A stretch of DNA of 64,000 nucleotides. Origin: Adiantum capillus-veneris. Lineage: Eukaryota > Streptophyta > Polypodiopsida > Polypodiales > Pteridaceae. Location: the NCBI GenBank assembly GCA_014529385.2, contig CM043967.1, forward strand, positions 81,970,278 through 82,034,277, in the 5' to 3' direction. Under the pieces are notes generated by a model that had not been told where the DNA came from, ran no database searches, and saw only the letters and a list, made by a program, of their open reading frames with translations. This document shows positions 36,120-48,796 of the stretch, piece after piece; position 1 is the first letter of the stretch; each line of letters starts with the position of its first letter. Both the position numbers and the translations under genes were made by a program.

Positions 36120-37556
36120 ATGACTAGCGCCTCATCACCTATGGTTGCAACCACCAAGTCAAGGTACTTCACCATTGACAAGCTCAATGGGAACAATTAC
36201 AATGTGTGGAAGCTGAGAATGGAGCTATATTTGAAGCAACTTGGCCTCTGGAAGATTGTTTTTGGAGATGAAATAAAACTGAGTGAAGACAAGTACGCCT
36301 CTGACATGGAGCTACACTCGGCATGGGATTCAAGGGACATTACGGCTCAAATGGAGATTATACTCCATTGTGAGGATAGGCAAGTCCAAATGGTGCGGAC
36401 TCTATCCACCTTTAAGGCTATTTGGGAGTTCTTCAACGACAGTTATGAGCACACTGATCTTGTTTATCAAGTCTCCCTGATCAAGAGGCTTGTGAACAAT
36501 TCTATGTAAGAAGGCCAATCTGCAGTCAAGTTTCTTGACAATTGGCAGCCATTGTTAGATGAAGTTCTCATCTCTGGAATGGAGATTTCAGAGAAATTTC
36601 AATGAATGCTTCTATTGGCGGCTTTACCCGCAAGCTGGAGAGCCTTTGTTACTACTCAAGCTCTGTCCCAGATGCAATTGCAAGGCCTTGTATCCAAAAT
36701 CCATCAGGAAGAAGCTTTGAGAGACCAGTCTAATGGCTCTACTCCAGTGGCTCTAGCCACTCATATCAGTTTCAGAAAAGGTGGTCCTAACCACCATTAC
36801 AACAATTCAAGGCATTTGCATAAATGTGGTTCTAACCGCCCTAGAAATGCGCCTTATGGTCAAGTTCAATGCCACAATTGCAAGAAGTTCGGACACATTG
36901 CCAAGGACTGTAGGTCCAAAACCAAGCATCATGGTGGTAATCATGGAGGATTCAACGGACATAAAGCAAATGGAAGCTACCATCACAAAGCTCATGCTCA
37001 TTTCACTAATATTTCAAGCTATGATGGTGATACACACCCTACTTCTATACATCTTTTTGCTGCAAGCTTCAGCTCCTCTAAGCCACATCACAACTCTTCT
37101 ATTTGGTATCTAGACACTGGAGCTACACATCACATGACATATCATTTTGATTGGCTTGCACACTACACTCCTCTGCAACACCCACTTGAAGTCCTCATGA
37201 GGGATAGCAACATTCAACATGTTAAAGGATATGGCACTATTGCCATTACCCTACCAAATGGCACTATAGCTCACTTAGACAAGGTATACTATGTACCTGG
37301 TCTAAAGAAAAATCTGATCTCAGTAGGAGAGCTCACCTCGAAGGGAATTACAGTTTCTTTCACGCATGATAAGTGCATCCTGTATACAATTAACACAAAT
37401 CACAAGCCTTTCTCTATATCTTGCCCCAAGGAAGGACGCTTGTATCCTCTCGGCTCCAGCAAAGTCCAAGCCAAAGCACTTTCAACAGTCATCAATTCTC
37501 CTAAGCCAGAGGAGACACTTACTCGGCACTACAGGATAGGGCATGTCTCGCATTAA
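36120..37556 (+). pseudogene. Copia gag-protease with two early stops
   Basis: ATG at 36120 starts MTSASSPMVATTKSRYFTID, a gag of the UBN2/copia type (LNGNNYNVWKLRMELYL). The frame is maintained but interrupted by TAA 36507-36509 and TGA 36603-36605. It then continues through CCHC knuckle CHNCKKFGHIAKDC and protease WYLDTGATHHMT (catalytic D-T-G-A intact) to the pre-integrase stretch LTRHYRIGHVSH, with TAA at 37554. The same frame continues briefly beyond it. Confidence 0.9.
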
Positions 37557-37665
37557 GTGCTCAAAGATGTGCAGCAGAAGGAGCTAGTGGTAGGTTTGCC
37601 AACCACAATTACACCAATTTCATTTTTTGAAGCATGCGTATTGGGCAAAGCTAAACATTTCTGTA

Positions 37666-38021
37666 GGATTCATCAAAGAATTGTTTTTATGAAGACAAAC
37701 TTGGTGACAATAAAAGATTTATGAAGATATGTTTAGTGATGTCATATTGATGACAACATGAAGATATGTTTGGTGATACGATAGTGATGACAAGCTACAT
37801 AGCAGATTCATGGAGACACTTCTGATTACGAGCTAATCAATAGCCTTTACACATGAGATGATGTATATATAGAGGGGACCTGGGTGCCATATATAGAGAA
37901 GCCATATATTGAGTAGCTTCACATATAAGCTCAACAGGATCGACCTACTTCAGTAGGATTGACCTAAAAAGTGGCTGTCATCAGATAAGGATAGTTGATC
38001 AAGATATTGTAAATACCGCAT
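37666..38021. other. Rearranged fragment of the short array-type copia family
   Basis: 37666-37852 matches the reverse complement of about 53395-53535 (the PPT-proximal interior of the 53022-55948 element). The adjoining 37853-37940 matches the LTR of that element (53085-53163) in the other orientation. Two neighbouring parts of one family are therefore juxtaposed in inverted order, a scrambled remnant at the junction between the copia and chromovirus fragments. Confidence 0.65.
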
Positions 38022-40400
38022 TTCACACCACATTTGGTCTTTATGAATACATTCTCATGCCTTTTTGCTTGACCAATGCACCAGCCACATTCAACCGCTT
38101 GATGAAGAAGCTGTTCCGGCCTCATCGAACCTTCACTGGAGTGTTCTTTGATGATATTATCATCTACTCTAATTCATTAGACGAACACAAGCAACACGTC
38201 TAGGTAATATTTCAAGTTTTGAGAGAGAATAAACTTTATGTTAATCGAAAGAAAAGTGATTTTTTCTTGCAAGAGATTCGGTATTTAGGTCACATTATCT
38301 CTCAAGATGGCATCCAAATGGATCCACCAAAGTTAGAGGTAATCAAAGGATGGCCTAAACCAAGGAATCTTCATGAACTAAGAAGCTTTATAGGTATGTG
38401 TGCATACTATAGACGCTTCATAGAAAAGTTCTTACAAATTGCGGGACCATTACATGACCTCACAAATAAAAGCGTTAGGTACACATGGTCTGCTAAGGAG
38501 AACAATGCTTTCAAAAAGCTTATCTCTCAACCTGTGCTTACACTACCAGATCTCTCAAAACCATTTGAGGTCCAATGTGATGCTTGTGGTGATTGAATTG
38601 GAGCTGTTTTACTCCAAGAAGGGCACTCCATAGGCTATGAGAGTCGAAGGCTCCACTCTGTTGAGCAAGCTCTAGGCATATATGAAAAGGAACTCTTTGC
38701 AGTTCTACATGCCTTAGACTCATGGAAGCACTATTTATTGGCGACTCCTTTCATTCTGCGAACAGATCACCAAAGTCTTAAGTACTTCATGACATAGACT
38801 AAGCTCTCCGACAAAAAAATGAGGTGGGCAAATTTCCTTTCACAATTTCATTTTCATATTGCTCACATTGGTGGCAAGCATAATCAAGTAGCTGATGCAC
38901 TCTCAACACGGCCGAGAGTGAATGCGGTTTCCATAGCAACTCACAATGATCTATCTTCAATGATAGATGAGTACGCTATTGATCCCGATTTTAGAGATGT
39001 GATTTCAGCCCTTGCATTAGGGAAGAAAGAAGAACCATTTACTTTACAAGATAGTTATCTTCTCTATGGCAATAGACTATGCGTTACTAACTCACTACGT
39101 GAGAAACTAATGTATGAATCTCATGCTCCACCGTATGCCGGGCATAGAGGGATTCAGTCTACCTTAAAGGGAATTGAAACATATTTCTATTGGCCTACCA
39201 TGAAAGTGAACATATAAGAGTATGTTTCTAAATGTGTGGTTTGCCAAAAGAAAAAATTTGATAGAGGGAAGCAACTTGGATTGCTTCAACCCTTGCCAAT
39301 CCCTAATTCACCATGGGAGAGCATATCCATGGATTTTATCTTTGGATTGCCTAAGTCTATCCATGGGAATACGGGAATATGGACGATAGTAGACAGGTTC
39401 AGTAAACAAGCTCATTTTATACCTGTCAAAAAGACTATCAAAGCCCATCAAATGGCAACCCTCTTCATTTCACAAATTTTCAAGTACCATGGCTTGCCAA
39501 TGTCTATAGTGTCGGATAGAGATCCTAGAATGACCAGTAATTTCTGAAAGGGTCTCTTTGAGAATTTAGGAACAATGCTAAACTTCTCTTTGGCCTATCA
39601 TCCACAAACGGATGGCCAAAGTGAAATATCTAACCTAGCAATTCTCGATCTACTAAAAGCCTATGTAACGGAAGTATCAAAGATCCCAATGGGAGAAGTA
39701 CTTACCCTTAGTGGAGTATGCTTACAATAACACTGTACATACTTCCACGGGAAAAGCACCTTTCGAAGTAATTGAGAAAAGATCAAAAAGTCCCTTGCTA
39801 CTTAAGGTACATGGGAAGATCTTCGTTGCAGATGATTATAGCCGAGACCTACAAGAATCTTTTCAAAAGATTAAGGATCCTATCTCTATCTCACAACAAA
39901 GGCAAAAGGCTGCTGCTCACAAGCATAGAAGAGCCCAAACCTTCAAAGAAAGCGATTCGGTGTTGTTAAAGTTTCCCAAGGCTCGATTAAGGCACACGAC
40001 GGGCAAGAATCCTACGGGCCACCAAAAGTACTATGCTAAGCTAGCAAAAAGGTACTATGGTCCCTTCCAGATTCTTAGGCCAATCAATGAGATGGCCTAT
40101 CAACTCAAGTTGCCCAATCATTGGATCATACACAATGCTTTCCATGTGAGCCTATTAAAGCCTTACAAAGGAGAGCCACCTCAAGGACCAACTATTGAAG
40201 ACCCAACGGAGATCCAGGACTAAGAGGAGGTGTTGCAGCCCAAGTCCATTTTCCGACATGAAGACAAGGTATTAAGAGGCGGTAAGACTATCTGACGATA
40301 TCTTATTAAGTTTAAGAATTATCCTTTTGAAGATGCTAGATGGATGCAAGGCATACAATTAAAGGATAACCTAAACCTTGTCAATGCTTACAATGCGTCC
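38022..40400 (+). pseudogene. Ty3/gypsy chromovirus pol: RT (partial), RNase H, integrase, chromodomain remnant
   Basis: Starts inside RT (FHTTFGLYEYILMPF, GVFFDDIIIYS). The order is RT thumb (LGHIISQDGIQMDPPKLEVI, FIGMCAYYRRFI), RNase H (FEVQCDACGD, YEKELFAVLHAL, RTDHQSLKY), integrase zinc region (GHRGIQSTLKGI, CVVCQ), core (SMDFIFGLP, VSDRDPR, YHPQTDGQSE) and a chromodomain-like C-terminus (VLRGGKTI, FKNYPFEDARW). In-frame stops occur near 38201, at 38594, near 38797, at 39215 and at 39545. A frameshift near 39700 moves the rest to another frame. The chromodomain points to a plant chromovirus. Gag, protease and the 5' LTR are absent. Confidence 0.9.
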
Positions 40401-42309
40401 CAAGAGTAAGCAAATGTACAAAATGTTAAAAATGAACAAATTTTTTTGTCTTATAAGACTCTCTTTTTCTTTATTGTGCACAAAAATGAAGTAGTATGCA
40501 TGCTTAGATCGAGTTTGCGGAGACGACGTCTCCCAAACACCAAGTAGATCTTGTCACTCTACTATGCAAGATTGATAGGACTAATGTGCAGACATGCTTG
40601 CGGCAGCCTCAGGCTCTCAAGCGCCAAATGGACTAGTCATCCATTGTGGAATGATGTCGTAGGGTAACATAGGGATCCTCTACCCGCTAAGAAAAGGACT
40701 CATGAATATGATTTATCTTCTCTACACCATACTCGAGGACGACTATGATTTCAAGAGAGAGAGGTAATGTCATAATAATCAATATCTAATTCTCCTAAAT
40801 GATTTTCTCATATTAAACTGATCATTTAATGTGGGGAAGTGCCAGGGGAGAAAAAGCTAGAATATTGGTTAAGCTAGCAGACCGACCACAGTAGGGATCC
40901 AAAGGGGGGCCATCTACAAAAGAGCCATGTGCAACAATGGGCTAAAAAGACCCCAAGGTTAAGCCCATTAAGACTTCCAAAATGCTAAGGTTTCAAAATT
41001 CAAAGGTTATGTCCAAAGGTCAAACCTAGGGGAATTGGATGCTTTGTGTGTGTAAAAAAAAAGTCTTTGCATATCCCTACATGGGAGGGGGCGAGCCCTT
41101 CTTCTAGGGGATGAGAGAGAAAGTCACACACACACACACAGGCTCCCTTTACACAAAGGCAATTAGGGACACATGTCAGCTCCCTAGCCCAGATGCCCAC
41201 AAGGTGTGCCCAATTCCTATTGGATGGCCTGGAGGTGGACCAATGAGAATTAGGCTAGAGTAAATCTAGTTTACTTAATTTAAAAACACTTAATAAAAGA
41301 ACAAATGAGAATTAAGTCTCCTAGAAGACTATTGGACAGTCTCCCAAGGGATCCAATGAGCATTCAGGAGCCCAATGGCTTGCCTGATTCCTATTGGCCA
41401 AGAGGCAAAGGGGTCCAATGAGAGTTTATTTTAATTATTAAATTACCTAAAGCTCTCACAAAAATGGAAAGGGGGATATACACATTTCAGAAGGCTATCA
41501 CTTATGCTGCTTAATAGCCATTGGATTGACTTGGGGAGGTCCAATGGGGATCCTGCAAGAGAAAATAGCAAGAGGGCTCTCCCAAGAGAGAGAGGGGGCT
41601 GATGTTTGCAAGGCATTATCACACACACACTCACACAATCTCATGTGTGAATAAAGAGAAGACTATCTCTTCCCAAGCTTTAATGGAGAGCTCATCACCT
41701 ACTCCAAGCTTGTGAGATAGAAGCCTACATCGACACACTCTTGGCTTGTGGATGCAAATCCAACCAAGATCCAAGCTTCAATGCATGCTCATCTCCTCTA
41801 TCAAGCTAATTACTAAGCTAAAGCTATGCTAATATGAGTGATTATGTGAGGAGATGTATATCTTTCTCATAAGATACTCCTTATTCCTCTCAATCTACTC
41901 TCATATCCTGCTAGCTCTCACCATCTTCGAAGGTGTGTGAGGTCTTGGGTCTGAGAACGGGGATAATTAAAGTTGTGTCTACTAAGTGTTTTGCTTAGTG
42001 CATGAAGCTTTCATCTTCATTGCACTAGCTAGTCTTGAAGGAACACAAAGAATTGTATTGTACAATGTCTCTCTTGATGGGAGAAACCACAATACAAAGC
42101 CTTTTGGAGGAGGGACCGGCTCCATGAAAATCCGGTCCTCAACTGTTATCAATAGCTTAATTTCTCTCTCTTTTGAAAGTATTGTTGATGCTATCTTACT
42201 AGGTGTTATGCTTTTTGTTGCTCTCTCCACCCAAGCACTCTTGTAATTCTCATTAGGAATCTATTCTAATGAAATGCCCACTATGTTCATGCTAATTTCC
42301 GCTACACAT
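40401..42309 (+). repeat. Chromovirus 3' untranslated region and probable 3' LTR
   Basis: After the chromodomain the text reaches cgaggacgactatgatttc and a purine tract (aagagagagagg), followed by TGTCATAATAATC at about 40768, a likely LTR start. The LTR may end near 42309 (ccgctaca), giving about 1.5 kb. No second copy is present for confirmation. The segment has no ORF of note. Confidence 0.5.
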
Positions 42310-42886
42310 AAGTTTTTAGACCATTAAATGTTACACATATCATCATGGCTTTGGAGCCATATGATGATTCAAACAAATGGGACCTAGGTGGAAGACTTGG
42401 TAAAGGAAGGAAACAGACACATGATTTTGCTAGATTTTTAAAAAATACGTCCACTCCGATCCAAGAAAAGTTGTCTTCATCAAAGTTGTAGCTTATGAAC
42501 TGGAGATTTTGACCATATTCTTTTTAATAATTTTTGCATCTATGGTCTAGGAGATATGGCAAAAATAGTGGACACCAGTTTTTTCAACTGTGGTGGAGAC
42601 CACCCCCTCTACCTTTACACACACACCCTTCCTTTTCCACATTGAGTCGTTCTCTAAAAATCAGCCATTAGTCTCCTCACCCTCACCTCCTTCCTCCTCT
42701 CTCTCAAGCTCATAAAACCATCACAAATTCCTCTTCTAATCACCTCTCTAATCATGCTTAATCTTGTTGTAATTCATAATTTTTCATTCAACCCCTTTCT
42801 ATTATTACTAGATATGCATTGATTTTATGTAGATTCTTTACATTTTAAAATAAGGAAGCTCTTGGACTCAAGCTATGGAGGAAGGA
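42310..42886. other. LTR-like host sequence flanking CACTA element 1
   Basis: No gene was seen. Sequence style (aaagttgtagcttatgaactgg; CT-rich leader) resembles an LTR. It continues beyond CACTA element 1 at 49766, so element 1 inserted into this repeat. The last three bases (GGA, 42884-42886) are the target duplication. Confidence 0.5.
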
Positions 42887-43474
42887 CACTACAAGAGGTT
42901 CTGTGCTCTTGTGACGCTGTTAGCGACGGAAATACACTGGGTTTTTATAACCCCCGGCGTCGCTAAAACCGTCGCTACGAGCGTCGCTACGAGAGCGTCG
43001 CTATATGCGTCGCTATATAGCGACGCTCATAGCGACGCATATAGCGATGTTTACACTGAAGACTATAGCCACGCTACAGAGCCATAAATAGCGACAGTTA
43101 TAGCGACGCCCGAGAGAAAATTTTTTTGGTGGCAGGGCATTGAATGCCCTGCCACCCATCAACCATACTGTACTTGATTCACTTGTTAAAAAAAGTGCAA
43201 GGGTAGATAATAGACCCAAAATAGTCACCCACAAGACGCATTGTTTGCAAAATTGACAATTGTACACATCATAGGCAAAATGAATTGATTGGCAAATGTA
43301 ATAATGACAATTGTACAACATCATAGGCATAAAGAATTGATTGGCAAAAGGAACTGCGGTGACAAATGTAATAATATACATGGTTCAAAAAGACGTATAA
43401 AATCCGTCTCATGATACATAAGCTATGAGAAACCCTAAACTAATGCTATCTAGCTATGGCTAAACTGACGTCGT

Positions 43475-44788
43475 CTAGTCAGACGTCTCATCGCGTCCAA
43501 GCGGCGTATCTATCGGATTCTGCAAAAAAAGACAATAAGACAGCTTTCAGTAAGTATAAACATATAACGACATTTATAAAACAATACAAAAAATAAAAAA
43601 GAGTAAACCCTAATACTAACCATGCCGCCGTGAGAACTGAGAATGTCCATCAGGGTGTTTAAGCCCTTCCTGCCTGCGTACTCGCGCTGGTACGGTGTGG
43701 GATCACGTCCTGTCATCGACCACTGTCAAAACATACAAAGATTTCATTATGTTAGAATTAAAAAACTCATAAACCCTAAACTATCGAACATAAAGAGCAA
43801 TGTGAAAACACTTACAAAATCGGCCTCAAATGATGCCCATCCACCGCTCCCCAAGTGGTGCGAGCTCCCTGCCTCCACTCGCGCTCTGGCTGCATCCTTT
43901 TGTTGCTTCCACTTGTCGGGATTCTCGCGCGCTGCTTTCTTCGCATTCTTCCAATCTTCTTTGGCCAGCCAATCTGGCCTGTTCCACCCATTCTTGATTG
44001 CTTTTTGCACTTCAGAACGCTTGTGTTTGCAGTATTCGCACATTCAAATCTTCATCAGGTCTTCATTGAAGCGCTGATCCCGTGTTGGAATGGGAAACTC
44101 ATCATGAAGTATGCTGATGACTCTGTTTTTTAAATCACTTGGTACTTCACTCCATTTGTTTAGTATGTAGTGTCTAAATAGCTGAGAGCAAAGACCACGC
44201 ATGCGCGAGATCACCTTCTTGCCGTCATCATCCATGATGATGCCGCCGCTGAAGTCGATGGAGTAAGACAAGCCCTCTGGCCGGTGACGCGTGAACCTGG
44301 GTGTCCCGGCAGGGGTCTCTAGCGGCGTGTCGATGGGGGTACGGACGTCAGGTGTCTCCACCGGCGTCTGGGCCCCGAAGCGAGGAGTGTCGAGTGGGGT
44401 GGCTCCTGGCGGAGTAGGTAGAGGTGTGTATATAGCTTCTAGGAACAGTCAGCCGTGCAAAACCTGGCGTAGATGGCGATGCTGTGGCTGGTGTGGGGGC
44501 ACGCAAAGAAGGGGAGGGTAAAGAGCCTCGTCGAACACGAGGCGGTGTGGAGGCATCGGTGGAGGAATCCCCACAACAACCGCCACCGCCACCACTAGAG
44601 CGCCGGTGTCTAGATGAGTGTGAAGCTCGTCTCGTCGACGCCGAAGCTTCGGAGCGCGGCGAATGCTCCGAAAGAGAGGGAGATGCAGATGGAGTAGGAA
44701 CGCACGATGATGCGCCAGAGCGATGACGCTCCACGTACCACTGTCTCTGCAGCGGTGACAAAGAAGAAAGAAACTCCTCATCATCCAT
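43475..44788 (-). pseudogene. TNPA-like second CACTA gene, element 1
   Basis: Starts at ATG 44786-44788 (MDDEEFLSSLSP). The Ser/Arg-rich N-terminus reads through the position where element 2 has a stop (RVRRGSLPSPS). A 4-bp insertion (TATA, near 44430) shifts the frame. The downstream part is ETPDVRTPIDTPLETPAGTP, MRGLCSQLFRHYILNKWSE and RPDWLAKEDWKNAKKAAREN, with a TGA in place of the Arg of KIRMRE (near 44045). Likely three exons, as in element 2. Confidence 0.75.
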
Positions 44789-45060
44789 ACCTGCATTAAA
44801 CACACGAATATTTAAACTTAATATTGAATGAATAGAGTAGACAATGACGCAAAGACCATTAAATACAATGACGTAATGACGCATATAAATACAATGACGC
44901 AATGAATTGAGTGATAGAAGAGGCAAGTCGAAAACTCAAAATTTTCAATCAAAAGATGTGAGCGCGAGTAGAAAAGAGCGTTATACACCATGGAAGGTAC
45001 TTAGAGAGCCAAAGCTTTTACAACACGGAGCAAAATTGTTCAAATACAATTTTTGTGGCT

Positions 45061-47765
45061 TTAAGAGATCTCTCTCTCATCCTCACATAACTCAGCATAA
45101 CTTCCTATATCTATATAGAGCTCTCCGTTTAAACACATATCCTCTGTTTCATTTTGTAGGTCCTCTGCATGCACCCCATATAGAGTAGTAGCATCTTGAT
45201 GCTCGTCTGGCACCACCGCAGCGGCTTCTGATTGAGCATCTTCTCTGATCTCCTCCATTGATTCCGTTGTGATTGGCACATGGTAGCCTTCATACGTCCT
45301 TGCACTACGAGGGGCTACCTCTATGACGTACCACCAGTTTGATGTAGACTTTGTAGGATGAAATATTACCTGCCAGAGCCACATAACTTACATGAGAGCT
45401 TTCAAGCACATAACTTGTAAAAGGGGGATGTTAACTATTTACATACTTACTTGTTCACAATGCTCGGGTAGTACGAAAGTGTCTCTTAGATCAGTCCATT
45501 TCTTAGTAGAATCCACCTCAAGAAAACCAAACTCTCCTCTACGCACAGTAGCGTTGCGACCCTCCATGATTATCTTGAACCATTGCACGTCGAACAAGTC
45601 GACAAAAAATCCTCTGTAATCGATCCTCAAAATCTCTTGCAGCGTGCCGAAGTAAGTGAGTTCCGCCACCACAGGATCTGCATCAGAGGAACGTCGTCGA
45701 CTAGACTTTTCAAATTTTGCCATGATTCCACAATCTTGAGTAAAACGCTTTTTGTCGATTCGTTCCACCCTAAAATGTCGACCTTTACACCATGCTGCTG
45801 TGTATGACTTATACTACAACGAACAAAGATTATGAGTGGCCGTTCAAACGTTTATAAATAAAGTCACTTGCTAGTCGTACATTGCAAACTTACCTTGCTA
45901 GTCGTACATTGCAAACTTACCTTGATCCACATTTCTAAGGTCAACTCTGGCTCCCAAAGTATCTTTCTTGCCGGTCAGATGGCCCCATAGTAGATTACCC
46001 ACATTCTTGAATATGTGCATTGGATCGAGCAAGTGATTGATCATGAGTCGGGGCCAGTATGGTAACTCGTACCATAGAGATAGTCTCTTCATCCCTGGAG
46101 GCAATCCGTCATCGCACATCTCCTTCTGCTCTAACTATGCTTGTGCAGACATCCTTGGTGGCTCTCTTCCCAAAAAGCCGTCCCGTAACACATGATTCTC
46201 TGGAAGATACGCTTGATGACCTTCGTAGATTTTCTTCTTCAGTGAGGGTGCCCTATTTGCATTTAGTCTAGGTCCACATGTGACACATGCTCTGTATCCG
46301 CTTGTTTGAAGCCCTGCATGTATACACATGATAATAGATCAACTATGGGAAAAAACAAGATTTACAGTGTCTGAGTAAGGAGTGTCAATAGATCACCTGA
46401 GCATTCTGTTAGCCCGGGATAGTCATGCATGGTCCACATTAGAATGCCTCTGATCAAAGCATTCCGTCGTCCTGTGTGTTGGCTCATATCCACCACCTCT
46501 ATGCCAATCCACAATTGTTGTAGCTCTTCCAATAGTGGACAAAGATACACATCCATATTCCCCACTTTATATCGCCCTGGCACAATCAAGCTTAGCCATA
46601 GGTGCCCCTTCTTCGTAGTCAACCACGGGGGAATGTTGTAGTTGACGATGACAACGGGCCATACACTGTAAGATGTTGATCTTTGACCAAATGGATTTAC
46701 GCCATCCATAGCCAGGCCTAAGCGCAAATTTCGAGCTTCCCTGGCAAAATCCGACCATGTTCCATCTATATGTTTCCAGGCTACGCAATCTGCAGGAATT
46801 CGTAGCACACCATCCGAAGATTTATTCTCCTCATGCCATGATGCTAGGGCGGCCATGGACGTACATTCGAAGAAATGCTTGATGCGAGGAAGCAAAGGGA
46901 AATGTCGCAAAACCTTTTGTGGAATTTTTGTCCCGTGGAGATCTACTCGATATCTTTTGGAATCACATTTCGGACACTTCTCCATGTCTATGTATTCCCC
47001 TCTGAAAAGAATGCAGTCATTAGAACAAGCGTGGATAGAATTGTAATCCATCCCCAAGTTTCGCAAAATCTTTCTTGCTTCATCTCGGGAATCTGGGATC
47101 ACATTGTCAGCTGGTAGTATGTGCTCTTTCAGCAATCTACACAACATAAAAATATGATACAGTCGTGTAAAAATCTATCAGATCATTATACGTTTAGAGT
47201 TTTATTAAAGTAAACTAATTGTAATAGATCACCTCAAAAGCGCTGTGACGCTAGTGTCACTCCATCCAAACTTTGCCTGCATGTTGAGAAGAACCAGGAG
47301 TGCTTTCAATCTAGACATACGTGCTCCATTATACAATGGCGTATCGGCTTCACTTTTCATATCATCATAGATAAGCCTTTCTGAATCCATGATCGTCTCG
47401 ATCATTTCATCAATCTCGGGCTCAAACATTGCCTCGTTCGGAATGTGCTCTGCATGATCATCCCCCGAGCTGTCAGAGGCTACATCTCGTGGCCTCACAT
47501 ATGCTGCTTGACCAAAGCGCCTGCGAACACGTCTATTGGGTTGCAAGATTGCTGCTTGTTGGCCAGCGTCAGAGTCCGACGAGTTATAATTGGCAACAAC
47601 TCGATCTATAATAGATGGATCGAACTCGCCAAATTCGCGAACGTGCTGCAAAGAAACACGTCTTGTCCGTCGCACAGCATGCTTGCATTGATTACAAGGA
47701 CATAAGACCCTCGTTGAGAGATAGGTGTTTCGGTTGGACGGTCCCACATCCTCGTCACTACTCAT
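45061..47765 (-). pseudogene. TNP2-type CACTA transposase, element 1, internally deleted
   Basis: Exons 1 (47233-47765), 2 (46397-47136) and the start of exon 3 (upper edge 46313) match element 2. Exon 3 is cut at about 45924, just after the DPMHIFKNV..RVDLRNVD stretch, and joined to the donor region of exon 4. The rest of exon 3 and nearly all of exon 4 (DUF4218-like) are lost. Exons 5 and 6 (about 45446-45808 and 45061-45369) remain. The deletion junction carries a 27-bp tandem duplication (45870-45923). The transposase would lack its central-to-C-terminal core. Confidence 0.9.
45870..45923. repeat. 27-bp tandem duplication at the CACTA 1 deletion junction
   Basis: The unit gctagtcgtacattgcaaacttacctt occurs twice (45870-45896 and 45897-45923). 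Element 2 has it once (about 61284-61315 region, other strand). It includes the exon 4 splice donor, so the donor is also duplicated. Confidence 0.92.
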
Positions 47766-47827
47766 AATGAGGATAAAAAACTTATAACCTGGACAACAAA
47801 TTTAATATTCTATTGGCATTCTTCGTC

Positions 47828-47830
<3 letters not shown>

Positions 47831-47871
<41 letters not shown>
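47831..47871. repeat. (CT)n microsatellite in CACTA 1
   Basis: A CT tract upstream of the transposase start. The matching GA tract in element 2 is at about 58290-58329. Confidence 0.97.
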
Positions 47872-47873
<2 letters not shown>

Positions 47874-48433
47874 ACCTCACATTCTCTAGTCATGTCTAAT
47901 CCCTGCACACCTCGGTCTAGAGGTGCACGGAGATCAGAATCACTGGGTTATAATCTCCTCTTTATTGGTCAATACCTATATTTGTGGGTACAAGAAATCT
48001 ACACACCCACGTGTACATGATACTGCATGTAGTGGACAAAACCCCTTTGCCTCTTCTCTAGCTGTAGCACTTCACAGCATCTTAACATCTTTTCACAGTA
48101 GATCTTTTCACTGTTCGTCTAACTCTAAACCCTAAACCGTAAGTAATTCTTGCGTGGACTCGATCTAACGTAAATAAGAGTAAACCTAAATCTAATTTAA
48201 CGTAAGTCTACATCTAACCTAATCTTTAACGTCTTTTGGGATAGTTTCCTACGACGTTAAAACTCTCTTCTTCTTGTGTGTGTGTGTGTGTGTGAGTGGG
48301 TAAACCTAAATAAACCTAAGTCTAATATAATATAACATAAATCTAAATCTAACGTAAATTATGCTATATTAAAAACAAAGAACTAAACTAACAGGGATTA
48401 TAACAACCTTAAAACTGATTTAACACATAATTT

Positions 48434-48796
48434 TCACATAACTCGGCAAGAGTTGGCATTCTCATGACTAAAGATGTGAGAGTTAACTTCCGGCGGTGAC
48501 GCTGCCTCATCTCCATCCACATCTGACGACAACAATTGGCCCTTTAGACCGTTCTTGCTCTTGTTACTAACTTTGAAGTTGCTGTTGAATGACTAGAGGT
48601 TGTCTAGATGGTCATTGTGTCAGGGATGTAGTGACTCTTGCCGCCCTGAAGATCCACCTTCTTCCCTATCTTCTGAAGACATTTCACCAGTACTTTTGGA
48701 TTGACGGAGCCCACCATGAGTGAAGGCAGCAATACCGTATATTCCATTGAGGGATTTCTTCACCCGCTTCATGCAGGCATCGCAGTCTATGGAGAC
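48434..48796 (-). pseudogene. Captured HIPP-like heavy-metal-binding protein gene fragment in CACTA 1
   Basis: Minus strand, 363 bp. Begins VSIDCDACMKRVKK (the HMA CxxC metal-binding loop), continues SLNGIYGI, then in another frame GSVNPKVLVKCLQKIGKKVDL and GGKSHYIPDTM, and returns to the first frame for SPPEVNSHIFS and ENANSCRVM plus TGA. HMA domain plus a C-terminal CaaX box (CRVM) is the signature of heavy-metal-associated isoprenylated plant proteins. This copy lacks two stops found in element 2 (Tyr after NGI; Gln after KKVDL). Part of the HMA domain (about 10 residues before GSVNP) is missing and frameshifts prevent a normal product. Confidence 0.75.

Larger units (their letters stand above)
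35702..37665 (+). mobile_element. Ty1/copia element, 3'-truncated (LTR, PBS, gag, protease)
   Basis: 5' LTR 35702-36009 (TGTTGGACGA...TTCACA), iMet PBS 36010-36021, then gag and protease. The coding part stops in the integrase zinc-binding region near 37640. Integrase core, RT, RNase H and 3' LTR are missing, so a deletion joined it to unrelated sequence. It lies in the NOT4-like gene, same strand. Confidence 0.9.

Noticed and set aside
45392-45807. ORFs opposite to CACTA transposase exons (also 61376-61791 and others)
   Set aside because: Antisense shadows of the transposase exons, mirrored in both elements.
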